64,000 bases of DNA from Shewanella waksmanii ATCC BAA-643 (GCF_000518805.1 NZ_JAEH01000001.1:124001-188000); one strand, 5' to 3'; positions 53,336 to 62,800 are shown, counted from the stretch's first letter. Numbers and translations are program-made. The notes: generated by a model from the sequence alone, not told the origin.

Positions 53336-53950
53336 TTAGAGAGTAACTAGAACTCGCACCGCCAGTAATATCAGTACCACACCTGAAAGCTTATCGATTA
53401 GCGCTGCACGCTGGCGTAATTTGGGCAACACCGCACTGTGAGACAGTACCAACGCGATAAGCGTGTACCACAATCCATCGACAATTAACGGCGTCAACAC
53501 GATCAGTGATTTCCCCCACAGATCATCTGCCACCATGACAAACTGGCTAAACAAAGCCAAAAAGAACAACATGATTTTAGGGTTAAACAGTGAAATTGCG
53601 ATCCCATCTCGCGCCGCAGTCCAAGCATCGGTTTGCTCGCCAGCTTGCAGCTTCTCAGACATGCCGCCCTTAGAGCGTAATGCTTGAACGCCCATCCAAG
53701 CCAAGTAGAGTGCCCCTAAAATCGCAATCGCATTGAAAACCATCGGTGCCTGCTTGAGCAGTACCGCTAACCCAAGCAAAGTGATCAATGCATAAATGCC
53801 AATACCAATAGAATGAGCCCATGCGCAGATAATGCCTTTAGCGCGGCCGCCACCTAACGTATGACGCACCACCATAGCTAAACTGGGTCCCGGTGACATC
53901 GCCCCCAAACAACAAATAGCCAGCAGCCCAAACCATGCACTCAATGTCAT
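53336..53950 (-). CDS. LysE/RhtB family exporter
   Basis: 204 residues from ATG 53950 (AGGGAAAG upstream), six membrane helices. The family stretch GAMSPGPSLAMVVRHTLGGG is at about residues 16-36, and SLFNPKIMLFFLALF is in the fourth helix region. LysE/RhtB proteins export amino acids such as lysine, arginine, threonine or homoserine; the substrate cannot be read. It is a single gene, divergent from the thioredoxin-like gene. Confidence 0.9.
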   Translation of the reverse strand: MTLSAWFGLLAICCLGAMSPGPSLAMVVRHTLGGGRAKGIICAWAHSIGIGIYALITLLGLAVLLKQAPMVFNAIAILGALYLAWMGVQALRSKGGMSEKLQAGEQTDAWTAARDGIAISLFNPKIMLFFLALFSQFVMVADDLWGKSLIVLTPLIVDGLWYTLIALVLSHSAVLPKLRQRAALIDKLSGVVLILLAVRVLVTL

Positions 53951-54083
53951 TAACACTTTCCCTATTACACTTAAAAATAAGGTCGCCAGCTTATCGTGAT
54001 TTTTGTGACTGAGCAAAAGCTGCAGAGTAATTATTTAGGCTATTGTTTGCTACACTAGCATTTTTCCACACACCAAGGTGCTT

Positions 54084-54623
54084 ATGAGCGCTATCGTTAT
54101 TGTCAGTCTAATCAGCTTAGCTTTGCTCATATTGCTAAGTTTATGGCTGAGCTATAAAAAATTGACTGGTCAGCCTATTCCAACTGCAGTGATCGTGTTA
54201 TTGCTGATTTTTAGTAGCTGCAACGCCGCGGTGTGCTACTTTGTCTACCCCAAAGAGGATTTTCAAGCCTATAAAAAGTTGCAGTGGCAACCTTTGGTGC
54301 CAACAGAAATTGCCACATTAGTGAAGCAAGGCAACACAGTATTTATCGATGTGACTGCCGATTGGTGTAGCATCTGCAAGCGCAATAAAGACAGCGTGCT
54401 AAACCGCGAAGTCATCGTACAGCAGTTGGCTAAAAGTCATGTGATATTGATGCGCGGAGATTTAAGTCAACCCAACCCTAGAATTGAAGCGTTTTTGCAA
54501 AGTCAGGGCCAGTCAGGTATTCCTTATAACCGTGTCTATGGCCCGAATGCGCCCAATGGTGTAGTGCTGCCAGGCAGTTTAACCATTACCGATGTTGAGC
54601 AAGCCCTCGCCTATGTACAATAA
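54084..54623 (+). CDS. Membrane-anchored thioredoxin-like protein (DsbD C-terminal-like)
   Basis: 179 residues from ATG 54084 (AAGGTG upstream). Two membrane helices (about 4-22 and 34-55) are followed by a thioredoxin domain with TADWCSICKRN (Cys95, Cys98), the same ADWC-x2-CK context as the DsbD gamma domain. The ending PYNRVYGPNAPNGVVLPG is also DsbD-like. It lacks the DsbD alpha domain and the eight-helix core, so the electron source is unclear; a periplasmic disulfide or cytochrome-maturation role is possible. Confidence 0.8.
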   Translation: MSAIVIVSLISLALLILLSLWLSYKKLTGQPIPTAVIVLLLIFSSCNAAVCYFVYPKEDFQAYKKLQWQPLVPTEIATLVKQGNTVFIDVTADWCSICKRNKDSVLNREVIVQQLAKSHVILMRGDLSQPNPRIEAFLQSQGQSGIPYNRVYGPNAPNGVVLPGSLTITDVEQALAYVQ

Positions 54624-54630
54624 AGACAAT

Positions 54631-54656
54631 AAAAAGCCCTGCTAAGTGCAGGGCTT
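54631..54656 (+). terminator. Terminator after the thioredoxin-like gene
   Basis: AAGCCCTG-CTAAGTG-CAGGGCTT with A-rich upstream and TGTTGT downstream, between convergent genes. Confidence 0.75.
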
Positions 54657-54681
54657 GTTGTAAAAACTAACCGCTTAGCAA

Positions 54682-57342
54682 TTAGAAGTTATACGCCCCT
54701 TTTAGGTAGTAGTAGCCGCCATTAAAACCAAATGGCGAGGTTTCATAATACTTACCACCCCACTGGTTATTAACACAACCGCCACAAGCCGCAGCACCTT
54801 CTTCAGTAAAGTTAATTTCTGTCGCTTGCTGGTCAAAGATATTTTGCGCACCAATTGAGACCGTAAACGACTCATTGATAAAGTAGCTCAGTTCCATATC
54901 AACCGTCACTGCCGCTTCTCCGGTGTTGATAGTGGCATCATAATCGACGTGAACCCCTTGATATTCACCAAAGTAATTCACCCGGGTAAACAGACCAATA
55001 TGATCCCAGTTTGACGCCCAAGTAAAGGTGGCACGATGGTTGGGCAAATCGTTCTCTAAACGAGAGACTTTAAAGTCACCTGTAATATCTGAATAACTAT
55101 CAACTTGAGTCTCGTTCCAGTTGTAGGCCAGTGAGAACGTTGAATCACCTGCAAGTAAATCTGCACTGTAGTTGGCAACAACATCAAGACCTTCTGTCGT
55201 GGTATCGAAATCGTTGGTAAAGAAACTTACCTGCGACAAGCCGTCTACATTGGGCACACCCGCTTGTTTGAGCGCTTCTTTATCTGCTTCAGATAAGGTG
55301 ATTTTTTCAGACTGACTAATACGATCTTCCACTTGGATATTGTAGTAATCCACCGTTAGGAAGAAATCGCCTTGATTATAAACCGCACCAAAGGTGTAGC
55401 TTTTAGACTCTTCTGGGGTTAACTCTGTACCGCCAAGTTGCACCGAAATCGGGTTAGTCGGTGGCAGCAGCGCAGAGTCAACCAACTGGCCGTTGGATAA
55501 GTTAGTTTGCACATTACTCACATTAGCCTGACCTACCGTTGGCGCACGAAAGCCAGTATTGTATGAGCCACGTAACGCAATATTGTCGGTGATGGCGTAG
55601 TTGGCGGCCACTTTGTAGTTTACCGTCGAACCAAAGCTATCGTAGTCTTCGTAACGGACTGCCAATTCAGCGAGCAAGCTCTCTGTAAACGGCAGCGAGA
55701 AATCCAAATAAATAGCGGAGTTATTACGGCTATACTCGCCTGCTGCTGAAGGTTGGAAACCTGGGAAGCCATTGGAGCCAATACCAAAACCTTGGTCTGT
55801 TAACGGCCCAGCAATGAAGGATGGCTCGTCACCGGCAACCACTTCAAATGTTTCATCGTGCCACTCTAGACCTGCAGCAATCGACACATCGTCAGCTAAA
55901 CCAAAATCAGCAAATTTAACGAAATCTGCATTGAAGTTAGTTTCTGACTGAATGTATTTACCCGGACTAAAGTCTCTTGGTGTATCGGGACCGAGCGAAG
56001 CGTTGACCGTGTTATAGATAAAGTAGCGTGATTCGTTACGGCCCATATTGGCACTAAAATCATACAGCACGCCGCTTAGCCACTCTATTTCAAACTCACC
56101 TTTGGTACCTAAGGTCAGCGAGCTATCTTTGATGTTGCCACCAAAGTTTGGCGTGAAGCCTCCCGGGATCATATTGTTAAATGCAAAACAGTTTGCTGCT
56201 GCCAGAGAATCCAGCGCCGCTTGATTAGGTAAACCATTAGCGCCAATTTCTACCAATGGACAATTGAGTTGCTGGTCGCGGCCATCGAGTGAACCGACCA
56301 ACACAGTGGGGGTCGCATTATCCCAGGCTTCTTGGCCGCTTGGGTTATCATCGCCTGGGCGATACATATTTACCCCGCCGACGCTGCGTACATTACCGCC
56401 ATATACGCCCGCACGACTGTTGGGATTACGGTAATAGAAACCGCCTTTAACATCACGCTCAGAATAGTTACCAAACATATAGGCTTCTGATTTATCGTCT
56501 AAATCTATACCAAAATTGGCAAAAATAGAGATATCATCTTTAATCTCTGGCGAGCCCCAAATCTGCGCAGGATCAGCAACTTCTAATCCAGCATCATTGA
56601 ACGCTTGTGCGTCAGGACGCTGCACACTGCGACTGGTGGGATCGGCGTTTTTATATTGAAAGCTAAAGTTAGCAAAACCGTTTTCAGTCAGTGGCATACC
56701 TATGTTGCCCGACACCTCAGTGGTTTGGCCATCACCTTCATAATACTCACCGGCTTTGGCCTCAATGCTGCCGCCTTCGGCATTGTCTTTAAGCACAAAG
56801 TTAATCACGCCCGCAATGGCGTCCGATCCGTACTGGGCTGCAGCACCGTCTCTAAGCACTTCGACCTGCTTTAAAGCAATACTAGGGATCACTGAAATAT
56901 CTGGGCCATGGGCACCATCGTTAATACCGCCGCCCAAAAAGGTAATTACCGATGAGCGATGTCTACGCTTACCATTAAGCAGAATCAAAGTACTGTCGGC
57001 AGACAAGCCGCGTAAGTTAGCTGGCCTCACCAAACTGGCGGCATCACTAATCGGATTTGAGTGCACGTTAAGTGATGGCACTGAGCCCTTTAATACCTCT
57101 AGCATGTCTGAGTTACCAGATTTGGTCAGTTCGTCGGCGCCAATGATATCGATGGGAACCGGTGAATCACCGATAGATCTGGGTGTTGCTCTGGAGCCCA
57201 CCACCGCGATTTTTTCTACGTCCTCCAAGCTAACTTCCTCTTCAGCTTGAACGGCGAAACTCGCACCAGATAAAGCCATAGAAATAGCTAAACTGAGCGC
57301 ACTTATGTTGGTTGCATTGTTATTGTTGTCAAAGGTCATCAT
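54682..57342 (-). CDS. TonB-dependent receptor
   Basis: 886 residues. After a signal peptide (cleavage near VQA-EE, residue 33) comes an EKIAVVGSRATPRSIGD TonB-box-like segment, a plug domain to about residue 180 (VPIDIIGADELTKSGN, VRPANLRGLSADSTLILLNG) and a large beta barrel ending in GAYNF. Extracellular loops hold paired Cys (QLNCPL, AANCFAF; ACGGC). The layout fits receptors for large organic substrates more than classical siderophore receptors, but the ligand is unknown. Two close ATGs (57342, 57339) are equivalent. Confidence 0.92.
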   Translation of the reverse strand: MMTFDNNNNATNISALSLAISMALSGASFAVQAEEEVSLEDVEKIAVVGSRATPRSIGDSPVPIDIIGADELTKSGNSDMLEVLKGSVPSLNVHSNPISDAASLVRPANLRGLSADSTLILLNGKRRHRSSVITFLGGGINDGAHGPDISVIPSIALKQVEVLRDGAAAQYGSDAIAGVINFVLKDNAEGGSIEAKAGEYYEGDGQTTEVSGNIGMPLTENGFANFSFQYKNADPTSRSVQRPDAQAFNDAGLEVADPAQIWGSPEIKDDISIFANFGIDLDDKSEAYMFGNYSERDVKGGFYYRNPNSRAGVYGGNVRSVGGVNMYRPGDDNPSGQEAWDNATPTVLVGSLDGRDQQLNCPLVEIGANGLPNQAALDSLAAANCFAFNNMIPGGFTPNFGGNIKDSSLTLGTKGEFEIEWLSGVLYDFSANMGRNESRYFIYNTVNASLGPDTPRDFSPGKYIQSETNFNADFVKFADFGLADDVSIAAGLEWHDETFEVVAGDEPSFIAGPLTDQGFGIGSNGFPGFQPSAAGEYSRNNSAIYLDFSLPFTESLLAELAVRYEDYDSFGSTVNYKVAANYAITDNIALRGSYNTGFRAPTVGQANVSNVQTNLSNGQLVDSALLPPTNPISVQLGGTELTPEESKSYTFGAVYNQGDFFLTVDYYNIQVEDRISQSEKITLSEADKEALKQAGVPNVDGLSQVSFFTNDFDTTTEGLDVVANYSADLLAGDSTFSLAYNWNETQVDSYSDITGDFKVSRLENDLPNHRATFTWASNWDHIGLFTRVNYFGEYQGVHVDYDATINTGEAAVTVDMELSYFINESFTVSIGAQNIFDQQATEINFTEEGAAACGGCVNNQWGGKYYETSPFGFNGGYYYLKGAYNF

Positions 57343-57804
57343 TATTCTCGTTTGTTTATAAGAATCTTGACCCGATTGCTAACTGACTCGCTCTATTTAA
57401 CGGCGATTTTTACAGCAATTAGGATCTTCCCCAGAAATGAAATTAAACATTTCATTTACTTTTTTATAGCAAACGAATCATAAAAGCTAATGCTAAATTA
57501 GCCAGGCAAGACTAAGGTATAGGTTGATAATTTAAACAATTACGCCACCACGCTAATAAATAATGAATAAAAACCATGAGTTCAGTGTAAATAACCATCA
57601 AATAATGACCTTGCAAGATCTGACCAGTTGGGAAAATATATTGCTTCTAAACATCAATTGTTAACAAATACCTTGCCGTGACCAAATTAAATCAATGTCT
57701 GCACCGCAACATGGGCTATTCAAGCCAACACCTTTCGCGATATATCGCCAATTATGTCTAATACCACTATACTAGCTCCATAATCGGTATTCGCTGGACT
57801 CAGT
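57343..57804. other. Divergent promoter region, TonB receptor / sigma54 activator
   Basis: 462 bp, AT-rich, holding the palindrome at 57737-57748 (separate entry). No Fur or Zur box was found near the receptor end and no small gene is evident. Confidence 0.5.
57737..57748. promoter_or_regulatory. CGATATATCG operator before the sigma54 activator gene
   Basis: GCGATATATCGC, a perfect 12-bp palindrome, 57 bp before the activator start. The same 10-bp core CGATATATCG occurs twice before the ccoG-like gene, so this is probably the activator's own binding site (autoregulation). Confidence 0.65.
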
Positions 57805-59271
57805 ATGGCCACTTCAAATTTGCGCATCGATAGCACTCACCCTAACGATGCTAATCAGCAACTCATGCAGTTTTTGCCAGAAAATAAATTAATTCTCGAC
57901 GCAGTTAACGAGGGAATTTATGGCTTTGACCTTAACGGCAATGCGGTATTTATTAACCCGGCCGCAGAGAAGATGACCGGCTGGGATAGCGCAGAACTAC
58001 TTGGCAAAAATATTCATGATTGCCATCACCATAGCCATGCAGATGGCAGCCATTACCCGCAGGAAGATTGCCCAATTTACAACACCTTGCATGATGGATT
58101 GGCGCGGGAGATCAGCCATGACGTGTTCTGGCGCAAAGATGGCAGCAGCTTTCCAGTACATTACACCTCGACCCCAGTGTATCGCGACAACAAACTGATT
58201 GGTGTAGTCGCGATATTTCGTGACATTAGTATTCAGAAGCAAACTGAGGACTCATTACGTCAGGCGTTAGAGCAGGTCCAAGCCCTGTCTGAAAAGCTCG
58301 CCACCGAAAACCACTACCTGTTAAGCGAGTTAGCCAGCCATACAGGCGATGTTAGCCTTTCCGGTGACAGTCCTAAAATGCAGCAAGTTGCCCAGCAGAT
58401 AAAGTTAGTGGCCCACACCAATAGCACAGTGCTGATCAGCGGCGAGAATGGTACAGGTAAAGAGTTGGTTGCAAGAAACCTTCATCAACTCAGCGACCGT
58501 GCTGATAAGCCACTCATCAGTGTAAACTGCGCCGCTTTCACTCCTAGCCTGCTTGAGAGCGAGCTATTTGGTCATGAAAAAGGCGCATTTACCGGCGCAT
58601 CAAGTCGCCGCAAAGGCCGCTTTGAACTGGCTGACAACGGTACCCTGTTTCTTGATGAGGTAGCGGAACTCTCCCTTGAAGCACAATCGAAACTACTGCG
58701 AGTAATACAAGAGCAAGCGTTTGAGCGTGTTGGTAGTAGCCGCAGTATTAAGGTTGATATCCGTTTAATTGCCGCCACCCACCATGATCTCAATAAACGC
58801 GTTGAACAAGGGTTGTTTAGAATGGATCTGTTCTACCGCCTTAATGTGTTCCCAATCCATGTGCCGCCACTACGGGACCGTTTAGATGACTTACCCTTGT
58901 TAGTGAAAGATATCTTGTTAGATATCAATAAGAAGCTCGGAAAGAAAATCACTGGCATTAGCAAGACTAGCCTGAAACATCTCGCCGCTTATGGCTGGCC
59001 TGGCAATGTGCGCGAGCTGCAAAACCTGTTGGAACGCTACAGTATTTTAGCCCAAGGCGAGCTTTTACACCTGCCAAAGTTAACACCACAGGCTAGCACT
59101 CAACCGGACGATGTCCTGCTGCTTGCAGAAGCTGAAAAGCTGCATATAGAAATGGTATTGCAACGCTTTGGCTGGCGTATTTCTGGGCCAAATGGTGCAG
59201 CCAATGCACTTGGGCTCCCGCCAAGCACGTTGCGTTCAAAAATGGCTAAGCTGGGTATCAAGCGCGACTAA
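57805..59271 (+). CDS. PAS-domain sigma54-dependent transcriptional activator
   Basis: 488 residues. A PAS sensor domain (about 25-150) contains an unusual His/Cys-rich insertion, CHHHSHADGSHYPQEDC. A short coiled coil leads to an AAA+ domain (about 190-410) with Walker A (GENGTGKE), the sigma54 contact ELFGHEKGAFTGAS, Walker B (TLFLDEV) and the FRMDLFYRLNVFPI segment. A C-terminal Fis-type helix-turn-helix follows (GAANALGLPPSTLRSKMAKL). All motifs for sigma54 activation are intact. The next gene, ccoG-like, has a -24/-12 promoter and two matching operators. The signal sensed is unknown; redox or metal via the PAS Cys/His cluster is plausible. Confidence 0.92.
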   Translation: MATSNLRIDSTHPNDANQQLMQFLPENKLILDAVNEGIYGFDLNGNAVFINPAAEKMTGWDSAELLGKNIHDCHHHSHADGSHYPQEDCPIYNTLHDGLAREISHDVFWRKDGSSFPVHYTSTPVYRDNKLIGVVAIFRDISIQKQTEDSLRQALEQVQALSEKLATENHYLLSELASHTGDVSLSGDSPKMQQVAQQIKLVAHTNSTVLISGENGTGKELVARNLHQLSDRADKPLISVNCAAFTPSLLESELFGHEKGAFTGASSRRKGRFELADNGTLFLDEVAELSLEAQSKLLRVIQEQAFERVGSSRSIKVDIRLIAATHHDLNKRVEQGLFRMDLFYRLNVFPIHVPPLRDRLDDLPLLVKDILLDINKKLGKKITGISKTSLKHLAAYGWPGNVRELQNLLERYSILAQGELLHLPKLTPQASTQPDDVLLLAEAEKLHIEMVLQRFGWRISGPNGAANALGLPPSTLRSKMAKLGIKRD

Positions 59272-59310
59272 TCCACACTATTCAACCTCGATCTACCACG
59301 CTCAAAATCA

Positions 59311-59341
59311 CGATATATCGCCAAATCACGATATATCGTGA
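59311..59341. promoter_or_regulatory. Paired CGATATATCG operators (upstream activating sites) before ccoG
   Basis: CGATATATCG at 59311-59320 and again at 59329-59338, the second within the perfect 16-bp palindrome TCACGATATATCGTGA (59326-59341). Centre-to-centre spacing is 18 bp. They lie about 65-90 bp upstream of the -24/-12 promoter, the standard place for sigma54 activator sites, and match the palindrome before the activator gene. Confidence 0.75.
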
Positions 59342-59402
59342 CTTATCAATAAACAACTAAAAATAAAAACGCTAATAATCATAAACTTATATAACTAAAA
59401 AC

Positions 59403-59420
59403 TTGGTATCGACTTTGCTA
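59403..59420 (+). promoter_or_regulatory. Sigma54 (-24/-12) promoter of the ccoG-like gene
   Basis: TTGGTATCGACTTTGCTA fits the TGGCAC-N5-TTGCW consensus with the invariant GG and GC separated by exactly ten bases. It lies 45 bp before the gene start. Confidence 0.78.
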
Positions 59421-59464
59421 TTACAGGCTTACTTACTAGGCATGTCAGCAGTTGGAACCTAACA

Positions 59465-60937
59465 ATGACTAATCAAGCTTTTAACCACAAAAATAACAAG
59501 GTTAAATATCACCTTAATGCACAAAGTAGCGATGCTGTGGCTATTTCCGCAAGCAATAAGGTGAACCAAAAATATCAACAGCAAGCCATTAAAGTAAAAA
59601 ATCTAGATACAACTAAAAAAATCCACATCAAGTCGCAAAAGGGCCACTTCCAAAAACTGCGCACTATTTTTAATAGCCTTTTAATCGCGCTATTTTTTGC
59701 TATTCCATTCATTCAATATCAAGGCCAGCAAGCCATTTTATTTGATTTAGATCTGCAACAGTTTCGCTTTTTTGGTACCACCTTATGGCCACAAGACTTT
59801 ACCTTACTTGCCTGGGTATTTATTGCCGCAGCCTTTTTGTTGTTTTTTATCACGGTATTTTGGGGACGCATTTGGTGTGGTTATCTGTGTCCGCAAACCG
59901 CTTGGTCGTTTATCTATGTATGGGTAGAAGAGAAAATTGAAGGCAGTAGCAATAAACGCCACGCGCTCGACAAAGCGCCATGGAGCCAAAAAAAGCTGCT
60001 TAAGAGAACCAGTAAGCATCTGCTCTGGAGTGTGATAGCCCTGCTTACCGGTTGCGGCTTTATCGCCTATTTTGTGCCAGCAACTGAACTCTATGTCGAT
60101 GTATTTAGTTTCAGTACTTCCTTTTGGGTTGGCGCTTGGGTGTGGTTCTTTGCCGCCTGTACTTATCTTAATGCTGGCTGGATGCGCGAGCAGATGTGTT
60201 TGCACTGCTGCCCGTACGCCCGATTTCAATCAGCAATGTATGATGCCAACACGCTTGCGGTAACTTATGATGCGCAGCGGGGTGAATCTCGTGGCCCACG
60301 CAAGCGTAATCAGTCCACTGAGCTTGGTGATTGTGTAGATTGCCACCTATGCGTAGATGTATGCCCAACCGGGATAGATATTCGCAATGGCTTGCAATAT
60401 GAGTGCATTAACTGCGGTGCTTGCGCCGATGCGTGCGATGAAACCATGACCAAATTTGGTTATGCCAAAGGCTTAATTCGCTACAGCAGTGAAAACGAGA
60501 TGGCGGGCATAAAAGTGAATCGATTTATGTCATTGAAGTTTGTTGGCTATGGCCTTGCCTTTGCTGCGTTCATAGCTATTTTTGCTGTCGATCTGCAACA
60601 AAAGTCGGCAATTGAGCTTAATATTCTTCGCGACAGGCAGGCCCTTTATCGCGAAAATAGCGACGCCCAAATAGAAAACAGTTACACCTTGAAGATACGC
60701 AATAAAACCCAACAAGATCGACACTATGAGCTGGCTACCACGGCGAAACAAACCTATGTGATTAACGCAGATACCCAGTTGTTTATTAAGGCTGGTGAGC
60801 AACTCACCTACCCCGTCACCATAGTGCAAGCCGCGCCAATGGATAGCCACGGCTTCAGTAAACTGACCCTCATAGTGCAAGACATTAGTGACTACAGCCA
60901 ACAGGTTGCCCAAGACACTAACTTCTATCGTCCATAA
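59465..60937 (+). CDS. ccoG: CcoG/RdxA/FixG-family cytochrome c oxidase accessory protein
   Basis: 490 residues, about 45 longer at the N-terminus than many members, the extra part being polar. Membrane helices carry the Cys motifs CGYLCPQTAW and CLHCCPYARFQ. Two [4Fe-4S] ferredoxin sites follow (CVDCHLCVDVCPTG and CINCGACADACDE), then a final helix and a periplasmic immunoglobulin-like C-terminus. CcoG reduces copper for insertion into cbb3 oxidase. No other cco genes are near; instead the gene is wired to the sigma54 activator upstream, so this may be a specialised paralogue. Confidence 0.92.
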   Translation: MTNQAFNHKNNKVKYHLNAQSSDAVAISASNKVNQKYQQQAIKVKNLDTTKKIHIKSQKGHFQKLRTIFNSLLIALFFAIPFIQYQGQQAILFDLDLQQFRFFGTTLWPQDFTLLAWVFIAAAFLLFFITVFWGRIWCGYLCPQTAWSFIYVWVEEKIEGSSNKRHALDKAPWSQKKLLKRTSKHLLWSVIALLTGCGFIAYFVPATELYVDVFSFSTSFWVGAWVWFFAACTYLNAGWMREQMCLHCCPYARFQSAMYDANTLAVTYDAQRGESRGPRKRNQSTELGDCVDCHLCVDVCPTGIDIRNGLQYECINCGACADACDETMTKFGYAKGLIRYSSENEMAGIKVNRFMSLKFVGYGLAFAAFIAIFAVDLQQKSAIELNILRDRQALYRENSDAQIENSYTLKIRNKTQQDRHYELATTAKQTYVINADTQLFIKAGEQLTYPVTIVQAAPMDSHGFSKLTLIVQDISDYSQQVAQDTNFYRP

Positions 60938-61121
60938 AACTATCCTCACTGCTAGTGCATACACCGACAAGTGATATGCACTGGCCATTGTGCTAACTAG
61001 CTGGCCTGAATTAAGCCTCTGGCCAGCTTTTACACCGGCTGTTTCCCCGTGCCGACCAGACTCATCTTACCAGTTGCACTGTGCATATTAGCTGTTGACC
61101 TATGGTGAATTTTAGCTCTAA

Positions 61122-61139
61122 TCTAAACACCTGTTTGAA
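61122..61139. promoter_or_regulatory. PsrA-like site upstream of fadD
   Basis: TCTAAACACCTGTTTGAA approximates the palindrome TTCAAACA-N2-TGTTTGAA (one half strong). PsrA is the TetR-type fatty-acid regulator controlling fad genes in Shewanella and Pseudomonas. The site is 62 bp before the start codon. Confidence 0.5.
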
Positions 61140-61201
61140 AATAAATATCGTAGTTCAAATTACGCCAACGACAACAATAATATTAACTTACGAGGTAGAC
61201 T

Positions 61202-62800
61202 ATGGCCTATGACGCCGATACAAGCATCGATATGACCCAATATGAATCGATGATTGATCTGATCGAACAATCAGCACTGCGCTATGGTGACAAAACAGCC
61301 TATTCCTGTTTAAAAAAGGCCACCAGCTTTGCCGAAGTTGAGCGTCTATCTCGTGCCTTTGCCGCCTATCTTCAGCAGCATACCGAGTTAGTGAAAGGTG
61401 ATAGAGTCGCAATTCAATTGCCTAATATTACCCAATTTGCCATTGCAGCCTACGGCGCCATGCGCGCCGGTATGATCTTAGTCAACACCAACCCGCTATA
61501 CACGCCTCGAGAGCTTATTCACCAATATAATGACTCAGGTGCTAAAGCACTGATTGTATTATCTGATCTGCTGCCAACCTTAACAGATGTCGTCGCCAGC
61601 ACCGACATTGACTATGTTTTTGCCACCCATGCGCTTGATATGCATGCAGCGCAAGACATTGAAACAGGTAGCGTCAACTTTACCCGTTTAATGGATGCTA
61701 TCGACACCGGCCTATCACTAGATTACCAGCCAGTAAAAGCGACATTATCCGATCTTGCAGTGCTGCAATATACCGGCGGCACCACCGGGCTGTCTAAAGG
61801 CGCGATGCTCAGCCATGGCAATCTGATTGCTAACGCTATGCAAATTAAATCACGCATTGGCGAGCGACTTGTTCAGGGTGAAGAGGTGTTTGTTGCGCCG
61901 CTGCCGGTGTACCATATCTACGCATTCATGGTGAATTTGGTACTGTATTTTGAGCAAGGTGGCTGCTCAGTGTTGATCCCAAATCCCCGTGATATTTCAG
62001 GCTTGATTGATACCCTTAGCCAGCACCCGTTTACTGGTTTTGCCGGCCTCAATACCCTGTTTGTTGGCCTCTGCCACCAGCCCAGTTTCAAAGCCCTTGA
62101 TTTTAGCCACCTTAAGGTCACTATTTCCGGCGGCACAGCGCTAACCCAAGCGGCAGCTTCTATGTGGCAGCAAACTACTGGCTGTACCATTAGTGAAGGT
62201 TACGGTTTATCTGAAACCTCGCCGGTGGTATCGCTTAATGCCCCTGGGCTGGAGCAGCTGGGTACCATTGGCAAACCGGTTATAGAAACCTCAGTTAAGA
62301 TCCTCGATTTAGACGATAACGAAGTGCCAATCGGAGAGATTGGAGAACTGGCTGTCAGCGGACCACAGGTTATGCAAGGTTACTGGAACAAGCCTGAAGA
62401 GACCGCCAAAGTGATGACCCAAGACGGCTATTTTAAAACCGGTGATGTGGCACTGGCCACGCCTGATGGCCTACATAAGATTGTCGATCGCAAGAAAGAT
62501 ATGATTATTGTTTCAGGCTTTAATGTTTACCCCAATGAAGTCGAAGATATCTTATCTAACCATGATGCGGTATTGGAATGTGCGGTTGTCGGAGTCGACG
62601 ATCAACACAGCGGCGAAGCAGTGAAAGCGGTCATTGTACTGAGCGACCCTAATAGCGATGAAGCGACAGCTAAACAGCAAATAGAAGGTTATTGTCGTGA
62701 ACAACTTACCGCTTATAAGGTGCCTAAAATCATCGACTTTGTTGCCAGCTTACCCAAGTCGACCGTCGGTAAGATTTTGCGCCGAGAACTAAGAAAGTAG
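61202..62800 (+). CDS. fadD: Long-chain fatty-acid--CoA ligase
   Basis: 532 residues, ANL superfamily. Core motifs: the nucleotide loop YTGGTTGLSKGAMLSHGN, the GYGLSETSPVVS segment, GDVA, and DRKKDMIIVSGFNVYPNE; the C-terminal catalytic Lys is in STVGKILRREL. It activates fatty acids to acyl-CoA for beta-oxidation or lipid synthesis, usually at the inner membrane. The start at 61202 has GAGGTAG upstream. A PsrA-like operator precedes the gene. About 20 residues shorter than E. coli FadD. Confidence 0.92.
   Translation: MAYDADTSIDMTQYESMIDLIEQSALRYGDKTAYSCLKKATSFAEVERLSRAFAAYLQQHTELVKGDRVAIQLPNITQFAIAAYGAMRAGMILVNTNPLYTPRELIHQYNDSGAKALIVLSDLLPTLTDVVASTDIDYVFATHALDMHAAQDIETGSVNFTRLMDAIDTGLSLDYQPVKATLSDLAVLQYTGGTTGLSKGAMLSHGNLIANAMQIKSRIGERLVQGEEVFVAPLPVYHIYAFMVNLVLYFEQGGCSVLIPNPRDISGLIDTLSQHPFTGFAGLNTLFVGLCHQPSFKALDFSHLKVTISGGTALTQAAASMWQQTTGCTISEGYGLSETSPVVSLNAPGLEQLGTIGKPVIETSVKILDLDDNEVPIGEIGELAVSGPQVMQGYWNKPEETAKVMTQDGYFKTGDVALATPDGLHKIVDRKKDMIIVSGFNVYPNEVEDILSNHDAVLECAVVGVDDQHSGEAVKAVIVLSDPNSDEATAKQQIEGYCREQLTAYKVPKIIDFVASLPKSTVGKILRRELRK

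Noticed and set aside
57343-57804. Fur or Zur box before the 886-residue TonB receptor
   Set aside because: No sequence in the divergent region approaches either consensus, so metal control of this receptor is not claimed.
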